Positions 39,201 to 54,000 of a stretch of 64,000 bases of DNA are shown here, piece by piece. Position numbers and translations under genes: made by a program. This DNA is from Synchiropus splendidus. Its lineage: Eukaryota; Chordata; Actinopteri; Syngnathiformes; Callionymidae. Where the stretch lies: NCBI RefSeq assembly GCF_027744825.2, contig NC_071345.1, positions 11,626,501 through 11,690,500 of the forward strand, read 5' to 3'. The notes below the pieces were generated by a model that did not search any database, was not told where the DNA came from, and saw nothing but the letters and a program-made list of their open reading frames with translations. Each line of letters starts with the position of its first letter. Position 1 is the stretch's first letter.

Positions 39201-40886
39201 AATGCCTACAAACAGGATCAATCTTTTTCCTTTTTCCTTTGAGCTGAAAACACATTCAAGGATCCTATATTTAAAGCTCTACATTCAAGCTACTGAAATA
39301 ATAAGGTAAGCATCTTCCGTGGACTGAGTCTCGCTCCACCGATGCTGTTTAATCAGGTATAAGAAGCCAGGTGAAGAGATTTTGTGGGGTTCAAAAGCAC
39401 CTAGCTGCTTTGTTTAGAGGTTTGGTTAAGACGTCTTTGTAGCTTGAATGAAAAATATTTTTGCTTTTGCCATGGTAAAAGAATAGATCACAGAATGCAT
39501 GAATGAATATCAGTAAACTGCCACCATTCTGATTATATTCAAGAAAATACAGTTTATAGTAAGTCAAGATGCTTGAAGAACTCTTAGACACGATACAAAG
39601 GATAGCACCCTGAACATGTGCCCAAAACAGTATTCACACCATCACATCAAATCGATTTATATACTGGTCAGGCCAATGTCAACCACAACCACGGTCAACT
39701 GTCGACCACTTTGATTAGCAATGAGAAGATATAAGGCAACATACCGTATTATGGTCTACTACGACAAATTCTGAAACATTGTTGGGTTAATTAACTCCGT
39801 AAATTATAAATGAACCGGCGTAACAGAAGTTAAGCCACACACACACACTTGAAATGTTGGGTATCAGTACATTATCGTGACAGGTGTATTTGAAAATGCC
39901 TTTTGAAATTAGCAAGGTGTGCTTGAGCGGACGGCCTGTCGAGGCATATATTCAATAAATGCTCCGACGGAGACCAAAAGGCGAGCTGTTAAAATCCCCT
40001 TTCATTAAAAATGCATGCTATGGGTCATGGATCTGAAGAATTCACCACTGTGTTTAACAATAACCATCCCAGTGTGACAACATGAGATGGAGGCATCCTT
40101 CAAACCTCTCACCAAGCGCTTCGAAAGAAATGTTGAAGAATCACATTTCAGATCATATTACTATCAGGGGACTGAGTTGTTTTGCAGAACTAGAAGCTAG
40201 AGGACACCGAGTTGCATGGAAGCTGTGCTAAATGGCTTATAACACCAAGCACTTATAAGATCCTGGTGCTTTTATGAAGTCAATTTAATGCTCTGACTGC
40301 CATTAGAGTGTCAGCTGACAACAACAACCTTCATTCTGGATGTACAATTGCAGTAGAGGGACTAAAAAGGGGCATTTTAGTTTCGTCATTTTCTTTCAAC
40401 AGCTGACATGGAAGAATAAGTATACTTTAGATTTTGAACAAAAACTGGGACGCATGTAGTCGCAGTTGAAATAGCCTCTTTTTGAAAACCGAATGTAGTG
40501 TTAATGAAAAGATGATAAAATTGAAGATGATTTGCATGATGGAATTGGGATCAGACATGAGTGGTGGTAGAAAGGGTGAGTCAGTGAGTGGTTTCATTCT
40601 CAACTGCTGTGGATTCTGATCAATTGTTTATTGTAGAATATATTGAATTATCACAAATGTTTAAATGCGCATTAAAGGAGACAAATTCTCCCCAATGTCA
40701 GTGGTATCAGTCATGCACGGTGTTCCCTTCAAGGGAGCAAGAAGAGCTGCCGCTGTGTGTTGTGTCCAAACAGCTGCTGGTCGGCAGTAATAGCCATTAT
40801 CAGCTCGAGTCTGAAACAGCATCAAGCAGAACCTGCTGTCTGTTGCTGCTACCCGACACTGTTGCACCACTGGTTCGCCTGACCTT

Positions 40887-40906
40887 CACACACACACACA
40901 CACACA
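40887..40906. repeat. CA microsatellite
   Basis: Uninterrupted CA run. Confidence 0.9.
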
Positions 40907-43900
40907 GATGCAGACAAACACATGCACACACACTTTGGTATGCAGGGAGCAGAGTGGAGAGGCAGCTTAACTTTGACAGGCAAAGCAGTTTGACAAGCCA
41001 AGAATAAAACTAGGAAATGAAGACTTGAGCTGAGAGTGTCTCGTCTTTTCATTGACCTTTACGACAGACTGTCTGAGACCAATCAATAGCACATGGGAAC
41101 CCTTGGAAATAACCCAAGACGTCACTGATGACATCCAAAATAATCTACTTTGTTGGAAGCCTTCACGACTCAGCGCAAAGAAGTAAATAAGAAAGCAGTT
41201 CCCTGAAATATAAAGCATAATTTTGATCTGACTCACAATTCCAGAGGGAATGGTAATTTTGCCATTTTATTTCCATGGAAATAAAAACAATGTGATGTTT
41301 GCTGGCATCTGTCACAAACAAGTGCGTCCCCTTATGGCAGGAGAAGATGATTTGCATTCCACAGATTCACCGGAACACAGCTAAGACTAATTTTGAAAAG
41401 CTTGAAATGCAGTGGCCTCAGCTTGAAAATATCCTGTAACATGTCAGGCGCTGACAAAAGCATGTTCAAAAAGGAATAGAGGTAAGTGGACAACAAGCTG
41501 AGATTGAAATAGGAAATGTAGTCGCGCTGAGAATATGATGCGTTTAGACTGCACAGAAGAAGAACAGCAAACCTCATCCTCTTGTTCAAACACAGACCTC
41601 ATGTATTGAAAATTGAAGGCAGCTCCAAGCAGAGGGAAATGGGTCAGTTGGGGGTAGAAAAAGAGATATTAAACCCATGTCTGTCAGATAAAACAAATTA
41701 TGAACAGACATGGCAGAGTCACTTTAGCCCCTTTATTTAAAAAAAAGCAGGGAAAGAGGGGAAAATCATTTAATTGTGACAGTAAAAAAACTTCTCCATC
41801 TGTGTGTTAGAGACAGACTGATTTTTAAAGCAGAAACTCTTACTTGGGCCGCAGCTGTATGTTGGTACTGCGGTAACAATAAATTAAAAGAATGTTTTGC
41901 TTCAAGGTACTTTCAAATAACCCCCCCTTATTTATCTTAGCTCTAAAATGCAGATTAAAAACATGAAGAAGGGGATCAGTTATCAAAATTATAAACGCAT
42001 TATCAACCACCAATTAGATTTATCATCATACAAATCTCAACACTTGGGCACTGAAATCTCAAGGTAGCATACATGAGGTGAGATGCAGGGAGAAATGAAG
42101 TGTTACAGAGAGGTTGCATGTAGGAATCTGGGGCCAAAAGAGCCAACATGTGATGCAACATGAGCAAAAAAGGGGAGGAAAGGTGAGGGGGGGAAGAGTG
42201 CAACCTTTCACTCCATTCACACTGGCATGATGAAATAGATGATAAAGATGGAAACAGAAAAGGAAATCAAGGACATGAGAAGAAATGAAGTGAGAGGTAA
42301 AAATTCCTGATATGGAACAGAAGGAGAGCAAAGGAGGCATGCGGTGTTAAAAGGAGGCGCAAACCTCAGCTTCAAAGATCCAAGGAGAAATGAACAGCTG
42401 GAGGAGAGAATCTGCAGAGGGGGGTGTGTTTTGATGATCGTGTGTGTGTGTATGTGCAGACGCAAACATCTGTATAGCAATTCATATCCCTTTTTAGCAG
42501 ACAGATTACAACAGTGCCGCTGCAGGAAAGAACTGCTTTTCCCAAATAGACAAATTAATATGAACATATGGCACCTTGATTAAAAATATCACCTCAGTCA
42601 GAAAAAATAAAAATAAATAAACCCCACAGGAGAATGGAAACAACAACACTTTTGTTGAATTGAAAACTTCTTGGCGAGGTAGGAAAACTTCCTGTTTCCA
42701 AAGCTGGTCCTTGACCTTTGCATTGTTGCGAGACCCTGACTATACATTATGTATGAGCAAGAAAGGGGAAACTGGCAGGGCCACAAGAATTCACAACGGG
42801 ACAACCCAACCCTTTTACAGCAGGCAGAGGACATGAAGATACATAGGAGAGGAAAAAAAAAAGCCACACGCACAAATATCTACGGACTAAAATAGAATGA
42901 AATTACATCTGGTCAAACATGTCGAAAATAGAATTCCACATGCTGGAAAACTGGGAGCATTACTGCAGGAAGGAATCAGGAAAACAGCGACTGGCTGCAT
43001 CACTTTTCAACTGTTTCATAGAAACAGAAATGCAATGTTTATATTGCTTAGCCGCATTTTGCTCCCATTATGATAAGGTAATAAATCCCTCCATAAATAC
43101 AACAATAAAAGGCCACAATGATATTTATGAGGCCATAAAACGAGCAGTGTACAGGTGAATAATTGATGTACACAGGTGACGAATATTTCGGAGGGCAGGA
43201 GTGAAAACAACACATATATGTAAAAGCTTTAAATTCATTGCAATTCAACCAAAACGTTGAGTCTGATAGTGTCTATGCCACTTGCGGCTTGATGACATTT
43301 CATTCAGTATTAATTAATTGAGAAATCATTCCACGATGCAGTCAGCCACAGCTGACTCCAAAATATGTTTCACCACCAGCGACCCTCAACCGTTTAGTAA
43401 TCTAAGAGGGAACAAAGACACGAGTGAAAACAAAAAGCAGTCAAATCGCTGTAGAAGTCAAGAGATATCTAGAGGTGCGCTGTTGTATTAGCAAAGACAG
43501 GCATGAAAAACACAGCGCCTGCACGCGCGCACACACACAGGCAGGCAGAAAGTATTCTACGTTGGGTGAATAATTCATTGCAGAGTTAGAACGAAAGCAA
43601 CGTGCTCTCCTCCTCCTCTTCTCATCTCTTCATTATTGATAAACACCAACATCTACACTGTACCTGACCCAGGAGGGATGGAAACCAAGAAGAGACAAAC
43701 GAAGCAGACAAGCTCAAAGAGATAATGTACGACTCTGCAGCTGTTGGGGAAGTGAAAAGTGTCAAATACATAAAATAAGAAACGAAAATCAGGCACTAGA
43801 CTTTTAAGGGCCGAATAAGTTTTGCTTTTGAGCCTGGGTTTACCGTGCGGAGACGCACAAAAAAAAATAAAAAACTACCTACATGCTGTCTTTCTGCTGC

Positions 43901-46900
43901 TACCATCGCACCAACCCTCTGAACAAGTGACTGAATAACTTACTGGCTGACAGACACCCAGCTCCCCTGCGGCTCCTGGCTCTGCTTTGTCGGACCGTGC
44001 ACATCAGTCTACCTCCACTGCTCTCGCTCTTCCAGCCCTCCCTCCCCCGTCTTGCTGCCATAGTTCTGTCCCATCTTTTCATTTTGAAATAAATCCTTTT
44101 TTTTATCCCTCCGGCTCTTTCGGCTTCTTCCTTTGACAAGTTTTTTTTAAACCATCTCATTTATTTTTTTCTGTCTTGGTTCTAGTCCTGTGTCATTTCT
44201 CTTTGTGATAATTTAACTGGGCATGTTATTCCATGTCTCTCTGCTGTATCGGATTGTTGAGATGTGTAGAAAAGGAGTCTGAATGAAACTCTTTGTGTAA
44301 GCTGCAGATGTCCAGGCAAGGTCAGCGATTAGCGAGCTATAGAACCTGCCACAGGCATGTAATAGACATGCTAAAAGTTACTTTGTGTGTACCTTAGTTG
44401 CCACAGAAAAGTCAGAAAGAAGAAAGAAGAAAAATGCAATTGGTCTCATTGGTCATTTCCATTATTCAGCCATGAAATGACAGTGGCTGGACTTGAGTTT
44501 GACCAGCGTACACCCCCCAAAGAGAAGACAATTAAAACCTCAACCTTCTTCAACTGGTGAGGTGTTTATTGTAAGATCAAATATGTTATCAAGCAAAATA
44601 TATAGCTGAAAACAAGACTAGTGACAAGCCCATGCAAATATGTGACCAGAACAATTGGGGAACTGGAAAGAAACTCTTTCCCTGTTATGTGTCAGCTTTA
44701 GTTCTTCCTTTTAGCAAACAACGGCTCATAAAGAATTTCATCTGCCTTCACACGAAGATGAACTCTTTCCATCTTTCCATTACTTTCCAGAACTGAGATA
44801 AAAAAAAAAAATCATCACCTCTAACTGAAAGCCTCACACCCGGCATCCCTTCCTGTCATTCACACGTCTATTTTTTCTTACTCCTTGTGACCTCATCTGT
44901 TGAGCATACGACCACACTATACAGACTTGCAACAAAATTCATCACAAGCTAAAGCATTGAAAGTCTATAAAGGTGAGGATGTTTTGTTGAACTCACACCG
45001 TCAACATCTTGGATCAGCCTTTAAAATGGTCTCACAAATTCATCACCTGTTTTGTGTATTACAATGTAAATGAAAAACTATTCATCTACCTTGCCATTGC
45101 CATTTGCGAATACAATGTGATGAGGCTTTCCATTTTTGCATCTAGAAGCAACTCTGTTGTAGCAGTCTACCAAGGTGTCAGAAAACATTTCAAGATGGGT
45201 GGAATGACGTTGGGGGTGAAGAAAAAAAAAATCTCCTGATAGAACTCCATGACAACCCAGCCTCCGGACCTAAACACAGCTGTGTGTTCAGGGTTGCTTT
45301 ACATGCCTTTTCTTTTGCTGTTCACCTTTACTTCACCTTGGAGCACTTCATTTACCAGCTGCTCGTCACAACCATGTCAGAGCATCCGCTCAGGCGGCAA
45401 CTGACAAGCTCATTGGTCAACGCCGCGCTCACTCATAGTTAGCGGGGGTGACACACAATCCAATTTAAACATCACGTTATAGGATTAAAATGCAGTGCTG
45501 TGATATGACAGACGCCTATTAATGCAGTCAGACTGTCGAGGGGATAAAGCAGCATGGTGTCAAATCAATGCTCACCATATGGAGGAAGGGACTATATAGA
45601 CTGAATCATTGACTTAAGACAAAATAACTTGAGGATAGTCGCAACATGAGTGGCGGATAGTTTGAGTGCAGTTCCAAAGGGGGCCAGAATTGTAAAGCTC
45701 ATTTGAGGTGTCATCAGGCTTAAGGTTTAAGGTAGAAACAACTGAAGCTAGAATAGATGAGCAGGTAGAAGCTGAGAGCTGGAGTTTTACTCACACTGGG
45801 TTTTACAGTGAGTTGTGAGGGCGGAGGTGAAAAGACCATTGTCTGGCGATTCAATAGCAGGCAGGTAAGATGAAACTGCTTTTCAACACATCCCTCCTTT
45901 CGGGCCAGTCGTAATGCAGGAGGGGAAAGGTGATACTGGGATGAAACGAAGGCAGAAAGGGACAGAAAAGAGGGTCTGGACAGCATGTCTTAACTATATG
46001 ACGCAGACAGTGAGTGATAAACAGCAGGCCTGTGTCTTCCTCCCTTCCCTCCATCTCCAGATTGCTGGAATTTACTTTTGTATTCTCTGTAGAGCAGTAT
46101 CTATGGCAACCTGCCTCCAGAATATTGTGTATTGTTTTGTTGTTTGTGGATTGATAGATGAAGTGAAATACAAAAGCCACTCATGCAGAGTGATCAAGCG
46201 GCTGGAAGGAATTGCCTCACCAAAAAGTATTCAAATATTTGTCCATGCAATGTAACGTAAAGGTGCAACACATGAAATTAAACATACAGCTGCTAAAAGG
46301 GGAACAAATTATCAAAGAGCAGCTACCCTAAAGATATCTTAAAAAGTCAAATCAGCCGTAAAAATGACATGAGAAATGGGATCAAAGCAGCTCAGCGCAC
46401 ACATCATTTTGCTTGCAATATTTAGTCAGACGAATCAAAGTCCCTGTGTTTCATTCCAATGAATTGAACAATCTTGTTCAGCCGCCTTTCATCTTTTCAG
46501 GAGACGCTATGAAAGCAGCAGATAAAGGAGAAGGTCACAGTGCTCTGTAACAGACTGCTAAAAAAGATCAAAAAATGAGCGAATTGACTGAGAAAGACTC
46601 GTTTCCATTTAGAGTCAAATGCTTCATTCAGCAGATCTGAAATATCAAACGCTTAATAGCTGCTTGGCCATTCTTCTGCCGAGACGTTTAATTGATTCAT
46701 CTGCGTTTCGATAATATTCATCATATTTATGTCAAAAACGTATCAGAGTGAGGGCATATTTGAAGCACTGTTGAAAACAAGACATTTCTCAGGGTTGCAT
46801 GAACAATGGAATTCATCCATATTTCCCCTTAAAAATCGCATACATGTGAGTCGAGCAATTATTCACTCTTTTTCAAGATGGAAGACAAAACACTGCGAGT

Positions 46901-47200
46901 CCTTCCTGCCTCAAGATATGATATATATGTATATATCAACTCTGCCAAACATCTTTACTTTGAGACATGGATGAACATGAATATGTTTACATATTAGCTT
47001 AGCCTAATGTATTGACTTGATCTTATCGATCACACCAAATGTCAAGTTATTAATTCAAGATGGTGCTACATTGCACAGAACAAAATAGTTGAGTGAAATA
47101 TAGCATTACATTTGTGACCCGGAGGCATCTCCGGATCCATTATTGATAATAAAAACGGCTCCTGCGAAATTGAAGAAGGCGAGATTCGGCACATGCAGCT

Positions 47201-47203
<3 letters not shown>

Positions 47204-47232
<29 letters not shown>
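47204..47232. repeat. CT microsatellite
   Basis: CT run followed by ATGCAG, which resembles a splice acceptor on the + strand, but no exon follows. Confidence 0.9.
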
Positions 47233-47234
<2 letters not shown>

Positions 47235-50200
47235 GCAGGATTTTTCTCGCTATGGCCGGGCAGTCACAATGATGCTACAATTGATCCGACTCTCCAAACT
47301 ACTTCCCACAGATCATGTGGCAGGGTCATCACGCGCCTAGTCATTACATTGGTCTGCAGCCGGTTTTGTTTACCGTCTTCCGCTCTAAGGCAGAGTGACA
47401 GATAGAGGATGGCGAGGTGAAGGCAAGATATATGGAAGTATAAACAGACAAAGATGGCCCTGCCGTGCTTCACCAACCAGCTTCAAGGACAGACAGGCTC
47501 TTCAATATCACAGCCTCTTTGTAATTAGACGCAGCCTGGTCATGCACCAGAAGGAATGTGCCTGTTTGTCTCATATTAAATGCTGCATGGATATCCCCTC
47601 CAGTGCCTGGCCACTGAGACCTGATGCAAAAACTGGGAGCAAAAGGGGGGTTTGAACTAATTTAATTGCATTCACAAGTCTGTCATCTGTTGCAATCACT
47701 CTGCAGTTAAGTTGATAAGCCACCGATTCCTCATGATGCCCCAGTAAGCAGTCTCACTTCTGTTTTTCCCCAGACAGGGAATTTCACCCCAGACGTGAAA
47801 CTCTACCAGCGAGTAAACAGTGTTGTTGGTATGCAGTGGTAAAATATTAACAGCTGTACTTTTTCAACTCGGCGCTTTGGATGGTAGTAGCGCAGTTTGT
47901 ATGCATTTGTGTGCGACTGTGTGCTGCTGGTGTTTGATACGGTGTTTCGGAGGACACCTGGAGTGACTCGGAATAAGCTGGAAAAATCTGCTGCTCTGTA
48001 CATCTTTGAGTGTCATTTTTGGCGGCTTTGTGCGAGCGCATGCATGCGTGTGTAAGCAATCTTTTTGACAGAGCGCGGGGGGGAGTGAGGCAGATCAAAA
48101 ACAAGGCAACTAATCACAGACGCGGGCTAATTAGTGCAGTCCTCAAAGGGGACCCAGGAATGAGTGATGATTTCCTCTCATGAATTTTCCAGTGGCGTTC
48201 CTGATGCCGCCAGGAGTGCTCTCTGGTCAGAAAGTGTGCTTCAAGGGTAAAGTGCAGGTGGGAAAAAAAACCCCACAATTGATCAGAAATAGTTTTAATC
48301 TTATCATTCCAGGGTAAATGGGCCAGCGCTCAATATGTCTTATCAGGGTTTCAGTCATGTGACACATAAACACCAGAACAACCGCACGAAACCCTTATCT
48401 CACCCTCCTCAAATTAGCCAGCATTCAGCGCTTCCCTTTAAGGGATTTCTGAGCGGACTGAATCCAGAGTGTGGCGATATTTCCTCCTCTTGAGTGGAGT
48501 GCAGGTTAGTGTTCCTGTGTGCCGAGTCTGATTGCTGATTAGCAGGCGGATCTGCCACGCTGATCCCTGATTTCCACAAGATCAGAGGCAACGCTGTGAG
48601 GCAGCGGCTGCAGCAACCAATTACAGAAGTGCACACAGTTTCACACACGCTCTCGCAGAGATGCTGCCACAAGCACACATCTGTCCACAGAGTGAATTCT
48701 TCAGACATCAAAGTGACGCGAACCATCCCTCCTCTTCTAAACCTTTTACCCTTCTAATCTCAGACAAGAGGGCACCTGTCAAAGGATGCTCTGTTCGCCA
48801 GCCAGCAAGAGACGGGGAGAAATGTGATAAAATATAGGACGGAGCCTCATCACACAAGTGGAACGACACGCCCTATATTTGCATCTGATCACCAGTAACA
48901 CATTTGGTACAACTTTCCGCATATGCCACCATTGCTTTTAACAGAACCATCGATATGTTGCACAATATTGATGTATTGCAGGATAAAAGAAGTGTGAAAT
49001 AGTGAAGGAGGCCCATGATATGCATGTAGTGCATGTTGTTCCCAAGGACAAAAAAATGGACAGACAACGGGATGTGGCAACCCATGACAAGGCAAAAAAA
49101 AAGCATTTAATCATTCAGTAGTTTGTTTGCATTGTCCATTTTTGTCGATTCAAAAGTAGCAACCTGTGCTTATCAATCACTCTAACAGCAGAGTCTGATT
49201 GTTTTATATGGGTCGATGAGTAAAGACTAGATTATATTCATTGTTTTACAAAGATGGCCACCTCCTAAACCACCCTTGCCTCTACCTTTATACACAAGCA
49301 GCCATTACCAACCAAACAAGCCATTAACTGCACCTCTTCAACTATTTAAAATAGTTCAAGCTTAAAAGCAAAACCGAGAAAATGTACGTTTTTGTTATTT
49401 AACCAGAGAAAAGCACGACTGCCATTAGCCACCAGCTTTGTGTTTAATATAATTACAGAGATAGTGGCAGCATTCGTAAGACCAATACTGCAGACAAACT
49501 GGCCTGACAAGGATCATAATGGTCTTTTAAATATTGAAGGGTCACATTAGCCACCACTGGAAAACAAAATAAATGCTCATGTTTTAATAAAAAAAGAGCA
49601 CTTACATTACACTACAGATGAGCTTACAAGAACGAGCTCTTTGCTAACAAAAGGACAAACAGATTAATAACAGAAGAGATGCTGGAGGAGCGGAAGGGGG
49701 AGATGAGGAGGGAGATGCTGCAGAACAGAGCAACAGCTGCCGAGCATCACATCTGCTCCAAGTGGAGTCATCAGGAAGCAGACAGACTGGAACCTACTCA
49801 CTGAGGCAAGCCCCAGAGAGAGCGTATAGGATGGATGAATAGTGGACAAGTGGGAGGGTGAGGTCAACATGGACAAGATGAGATGGACACAATTAAAAGC
49901 TGTGGACAGGAGAAAAGGGGTGCTGGGCATTTATTAGTCAGAATTTGTATGATGTCAAATTCCCAAACAGCAGTCTGGTGGCTCATGCTTCGGCTGGAAA
50001 GCTGCAGAATATTTTTCACATTGTATAAATGCTTGTGAGGCAGCACACTTCGATATCATTTTGACTTTCAAAGCACAGTACAACCAAGTCCCAAATCTGT
50101 ATGACTTGGCGCTAGAGGCTGGGAGGAGTGAAATCTAGATGCTTTCTAATGCAATTTGACACCTGTGACGTAGCAACACGAGTCCTAAAAGATGCATTTC

Positions 50201-50789
50201 AACAACCATCGCAATCTACATTGACCAGTTTGTTACAATGATAAACATTGTTGTCTCCCATTTCCACATGTATTTTATGTATTTATAGTGAATTTACTCA
50301 TATTATTCCTAGTCACTTTCCTGCTCAGGTGTTTAAAAGGAGGCATTTCTAGATGAGGTTAATGGCATCACTTTGAGCAGGGAAGGTAAAGCCAATTGAA
50401 ATAGATTGTCGTCATTTTAATCTTAGATGGGGAGACATGTATCATATTGCAACACTGTCTTCATTGCAGTGTTTCAGGAGTTTCTGTCCATGACACCAGC
50501 TGTGAAAGCCTGTGCAACCTGTTCTCCCGAACGAGTTGGGTGGAGCTTGTTGAAGCTCCAGTCAATACTTATTTTCTCCCCACCTGCTTCACCCTTTCCC
50601 TGACACCCCCCACACCCTCTCCATCTCCGTTCTTGAACGAGACTGACAGAACAAGAGAACCCTGTGAGAGTAAAGATGAAAGGCGAGGGGAGAGGGAGGT
50701 GCATGTGTGTATGAGTCAAGGGTGTGTGTGTGAGTGTTATGTGTGAGATGAATGAATGACCCCTCTTATCCCTTCATCTCCCACTGGAG

Positions 50790-51011
50790 TCATCTTGCCC
50801 AAACTAAAAGAAAAAAATGATAAAAATTACATACAAGACTACAGGGGTGTGGAGGTCACGCTGCGGGAAAAGTTCAGTCACATTCTTACGGAGCAGGAAA
50901 TGAAACACATCAAATATGACCATAAGTGCCTGTGGATGCATATGGTTCTACACCAGACCTCACATCCTATTGTGTGGACCGTCGACCTGCGGCGAGGCAC
51001 CCCCAGGAGAA
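50790..51011 (+). CDS. exon-like segment, unidentified product, antisense to nectin-2
   Basis: This 222-nt open segment is bordered by a pyrimidine-rich acceptor (CCCTTCATCTCCCACTGGAG) and a strong donor (AGAA|GTATGT), phase 1 to phase 1. The translation includes KNYIQDYRGVEVTLREKF, SHILTEQEMKHIKYDHKC and SHPIVWTVDLRRGTPRR, with a normal amino-acid mix and raised G/C at third positions. The helix-then-W-T-V-D-L-x-x-G layout faintly recalls SCP2-type sterol-carrier domains, but the likeness is too weak to name it. No partner exon was found. If real, it belongs to a plus-strand gene lying within, and antisense to, the presumed first intron of nectin-2. It could also be a decayed gene fragment. 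Confidence 0.35.
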
Positions 51012-54000
51012 GTATGTAACCTAAGAAGTACACATTGTGCATTCATGATTGCAGTTGCCTACAGCGAGGGCAACCCCGTGGCAGAGCAAGAGATGTCATT
51101 TGGCAGCAAATGAAGAGGAAAGAGCACAGCACTTTATGCTAGCATCTCTCCGCGGCCTCACAGTTAGCTCAAACATTAAGTTAGCGGTGGTGCGGGACAA
51201 AGCTTAGATTGTGTTCACATCTCTGCGTGGTGGAATAAACATAGCTGCAGCTTCACAGTTGCCATCAACTCACCATCGCATCCCCCTCACCCCCCCTTCA
51301 CCGTCACCCCTGCTGACTAAAAGAACAATCTACAGGCCCAGCATGCCCTCCTAAAATATTTACTCACTCTGTCTTGGCTGAATACAAAGACCATTCTTTT
51401 CCCCTCCTTGAAGTGTTGCACTAAAATCAACGATCCATCCTCACACTCTTACAGACAGCACCTGCTCTGGATTATACCTACCAGCGTGCACGTCCTGCAC
51501 AGGCACACCTGTTTGCTGTGGGAATTATCGCCTTTCTAAACCTTCCACCTTTGATTGATCCCAAACATGGTGAGAGAAAACAACCGCTGCAGCCACGTCC
51601 CTCCTTCCCATAGATTGCCTGAGACAGACGTATGCATTTATTGCTCACATCTGCACAAACACATAACTCTGCCCTGACACGATCACGACACATTTTCCAA
51701 AGAAGCTTGTGTCCCTTTATTTCTCTCTGACTCCCATCTCAAACTGTCACCTCACATTCTGCCCTTGGTCCTCGCCATAATCTTATTCTTTTTGCCTCCT
51801 CTCATCCAACTAATTTTCAAAGCAGCTTTCCCAGCTAATCCCACATTTATAGCTTACAAACCCCAAATATGAGTTCATTAACAATACTAAAGCCAGATCC
51901 TGCAGCTTTACCCGATAGAAAAAAGCTCACCCCTGAATCATTAGCATGCCTTTGGAAACCTAAATGAAATAATCAGAGATGAAGATGAACAACAAATGAA
52001 AATTTATTCAAAGATTAATTCCGATGACAAATCGGCTTGTCACTCTTGTAAATATGTTGCAGTGGGATTTCTCCTTTTTTTTCTTTAAACTGGATGTTGA
52101 AAATAAATGGCGAGTCAGCCTGTGCCTGGGCCATCAGTGTAATGATGCATCCCCAGGGTGCCAACTGCTTTTGGGAGAACTCCACTGGGAATGTGCATGC
52201 TAATAAGTCATAATGTTCTACCAAAGTGAAATGTTGCGTACAGTGTCTTCGCACACTTCTGCGCAGCATCTTTGCCACTGCCATCCCATCCTCCACTCTA
52301 ACAGAGCATGTGGTCCCATGCACCTGTGTCTCATTACCACCGCTGATGGTTCAGTAACGCACACTTTGCTGCGATCCATTGTGAGCTTACTGCTTTCCTC
52401 CCTTCAGCTACTGCCAACATGCATTTACCTCCAACAGACTGGCCTGTGCTTGCCTCTTCCCCATGCTCTTCCCACACTGAGGCCATTCATATGATCCGAG
52501 CAGCCACATTTTCCCCTGTCGCCTCTTCTATTACCGGCTCGGCACAAATCAGGTTTGTCATCTGGTAGGTGACCTAATGATTTTGTGCTTGACTGACCAA
52601 TGCCTCCAATTTGTCATCAACAGCTCCCAACAGTCTATCAATTGAACTGGATGAGGTTTGTACATGTCAAGCAGTCTTCAACCAGAGCCTTCCTCAGTTT
52701 TTCACAAAAAAAAAAAAAGAGTTGTGCTTCAAGCAATACCCAGATCCAATCATCAGGCATGCGGATACAAGCGATCTCGGGTAATGGAAGGTGATGGCGG
52801 CTTACAGAACACTGATCTTAACCCCAGTCTACACCGAATGTGTCTGCTTCGTGTGAGCACATACTATGGCGCCACAGTGGATATGCAAGACCTCCATTTC
52901 CATCACAGCTTGAGTGCAATTGCATGAATTCAGCGCAGCGTGCGATATAGCGGAGTAACAAAATAAAATCATCCAATAACCTTAAAAAAACAAACTGTTC
53001 AATAGCAATTGTATTTCACTGAAATCACGAGAAAGATAAATATCAGGGGGTCACTCTGCAGTGGTTGTGGGAACAATAATAGATTTGTTATTTAAGTACG
53101 CTTTCACATGAAGTGATTTTGCCGTTGATGTGTGGAAGGAACGCAACAAATCAAATGTGAAGTGGGCTTTAAACAACACCTCACTCCCAAAGCGTCAAAA
53201 AGAAACTATTTTCAAGGGCCGTAGTCAGCTGACATTGAGATATGGAATAGTGCCTCTTTCACACCAAATAATTGTGTCACTTAGTGACTGTCTAGCGCCT
53301 CAAATCATCATGCACATTAGTCACAGCGACTTATAAGGTGAATTTATACCAAGTGACTTATCCATTCTACGTGTGTGCAACAAGCAAAAAGCTGTTCATA
53401 TTTACATCAAGATGTGGGCAGGTGATTACTGATAGAACTCAAGAGCACTTCCTGACAACTACATCAAAACAAACATTAAAAAAAAACATCTGTATGACTG
53501 ACCTTCTTTATTTTGAGCCATTAACATTTTAAGTGGTTTGATAGCACCACAGCTATGAAACTTTAGGGCTTGATTCAGCTAGAAATATTGTAATGTATAA
53601 ACCATTATCATTCTAATTGACACAAAAGATTTATGCTTTCTTGCAACCTGCTTTTGTTATTTAACATTTCAGTAATGCACTGGCTGAAACTAGAGAAACT
53701 TACAACATGCCGTTCAGCCTCTCACCCAATTCCACAAACAGCAAACCACAATCAAACTCATCACACATTTCTCCCTCAGTTCTTACTTTTGGCAAATGTG
53801 CTGACAAACACGATCTACAATGAAAGAGCTTACTGAACATGCTTCGCTGAAGATAATCAAAGTCACAGTACATCTGCTAAAACCGAGATAATCACGGAGG
53901 AACACTGCTCAGATTAATGACAACTCCCTGTACGTTTTTCATTTTTCACACGCTGCCTTCTAATAAGAACGTCTGTGCCTACATGCCACTACATCTGGTC

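Noticed and set aside
43900..44160. Minus-strand basic frame (Arg/Lys/Glu/Gly-rich)
   Set aside because: It is the read-out of a pyrimidine-rich + stretch in the purine sense; low-complexity rather than a protein.
47193..47405. CT run followed by ATGCAG and an open frame, resembling an acceptor plus exon
   Set aside because: The acceptor-like look is produced by the microsatellite. The following frame shows no coding bias or donor.
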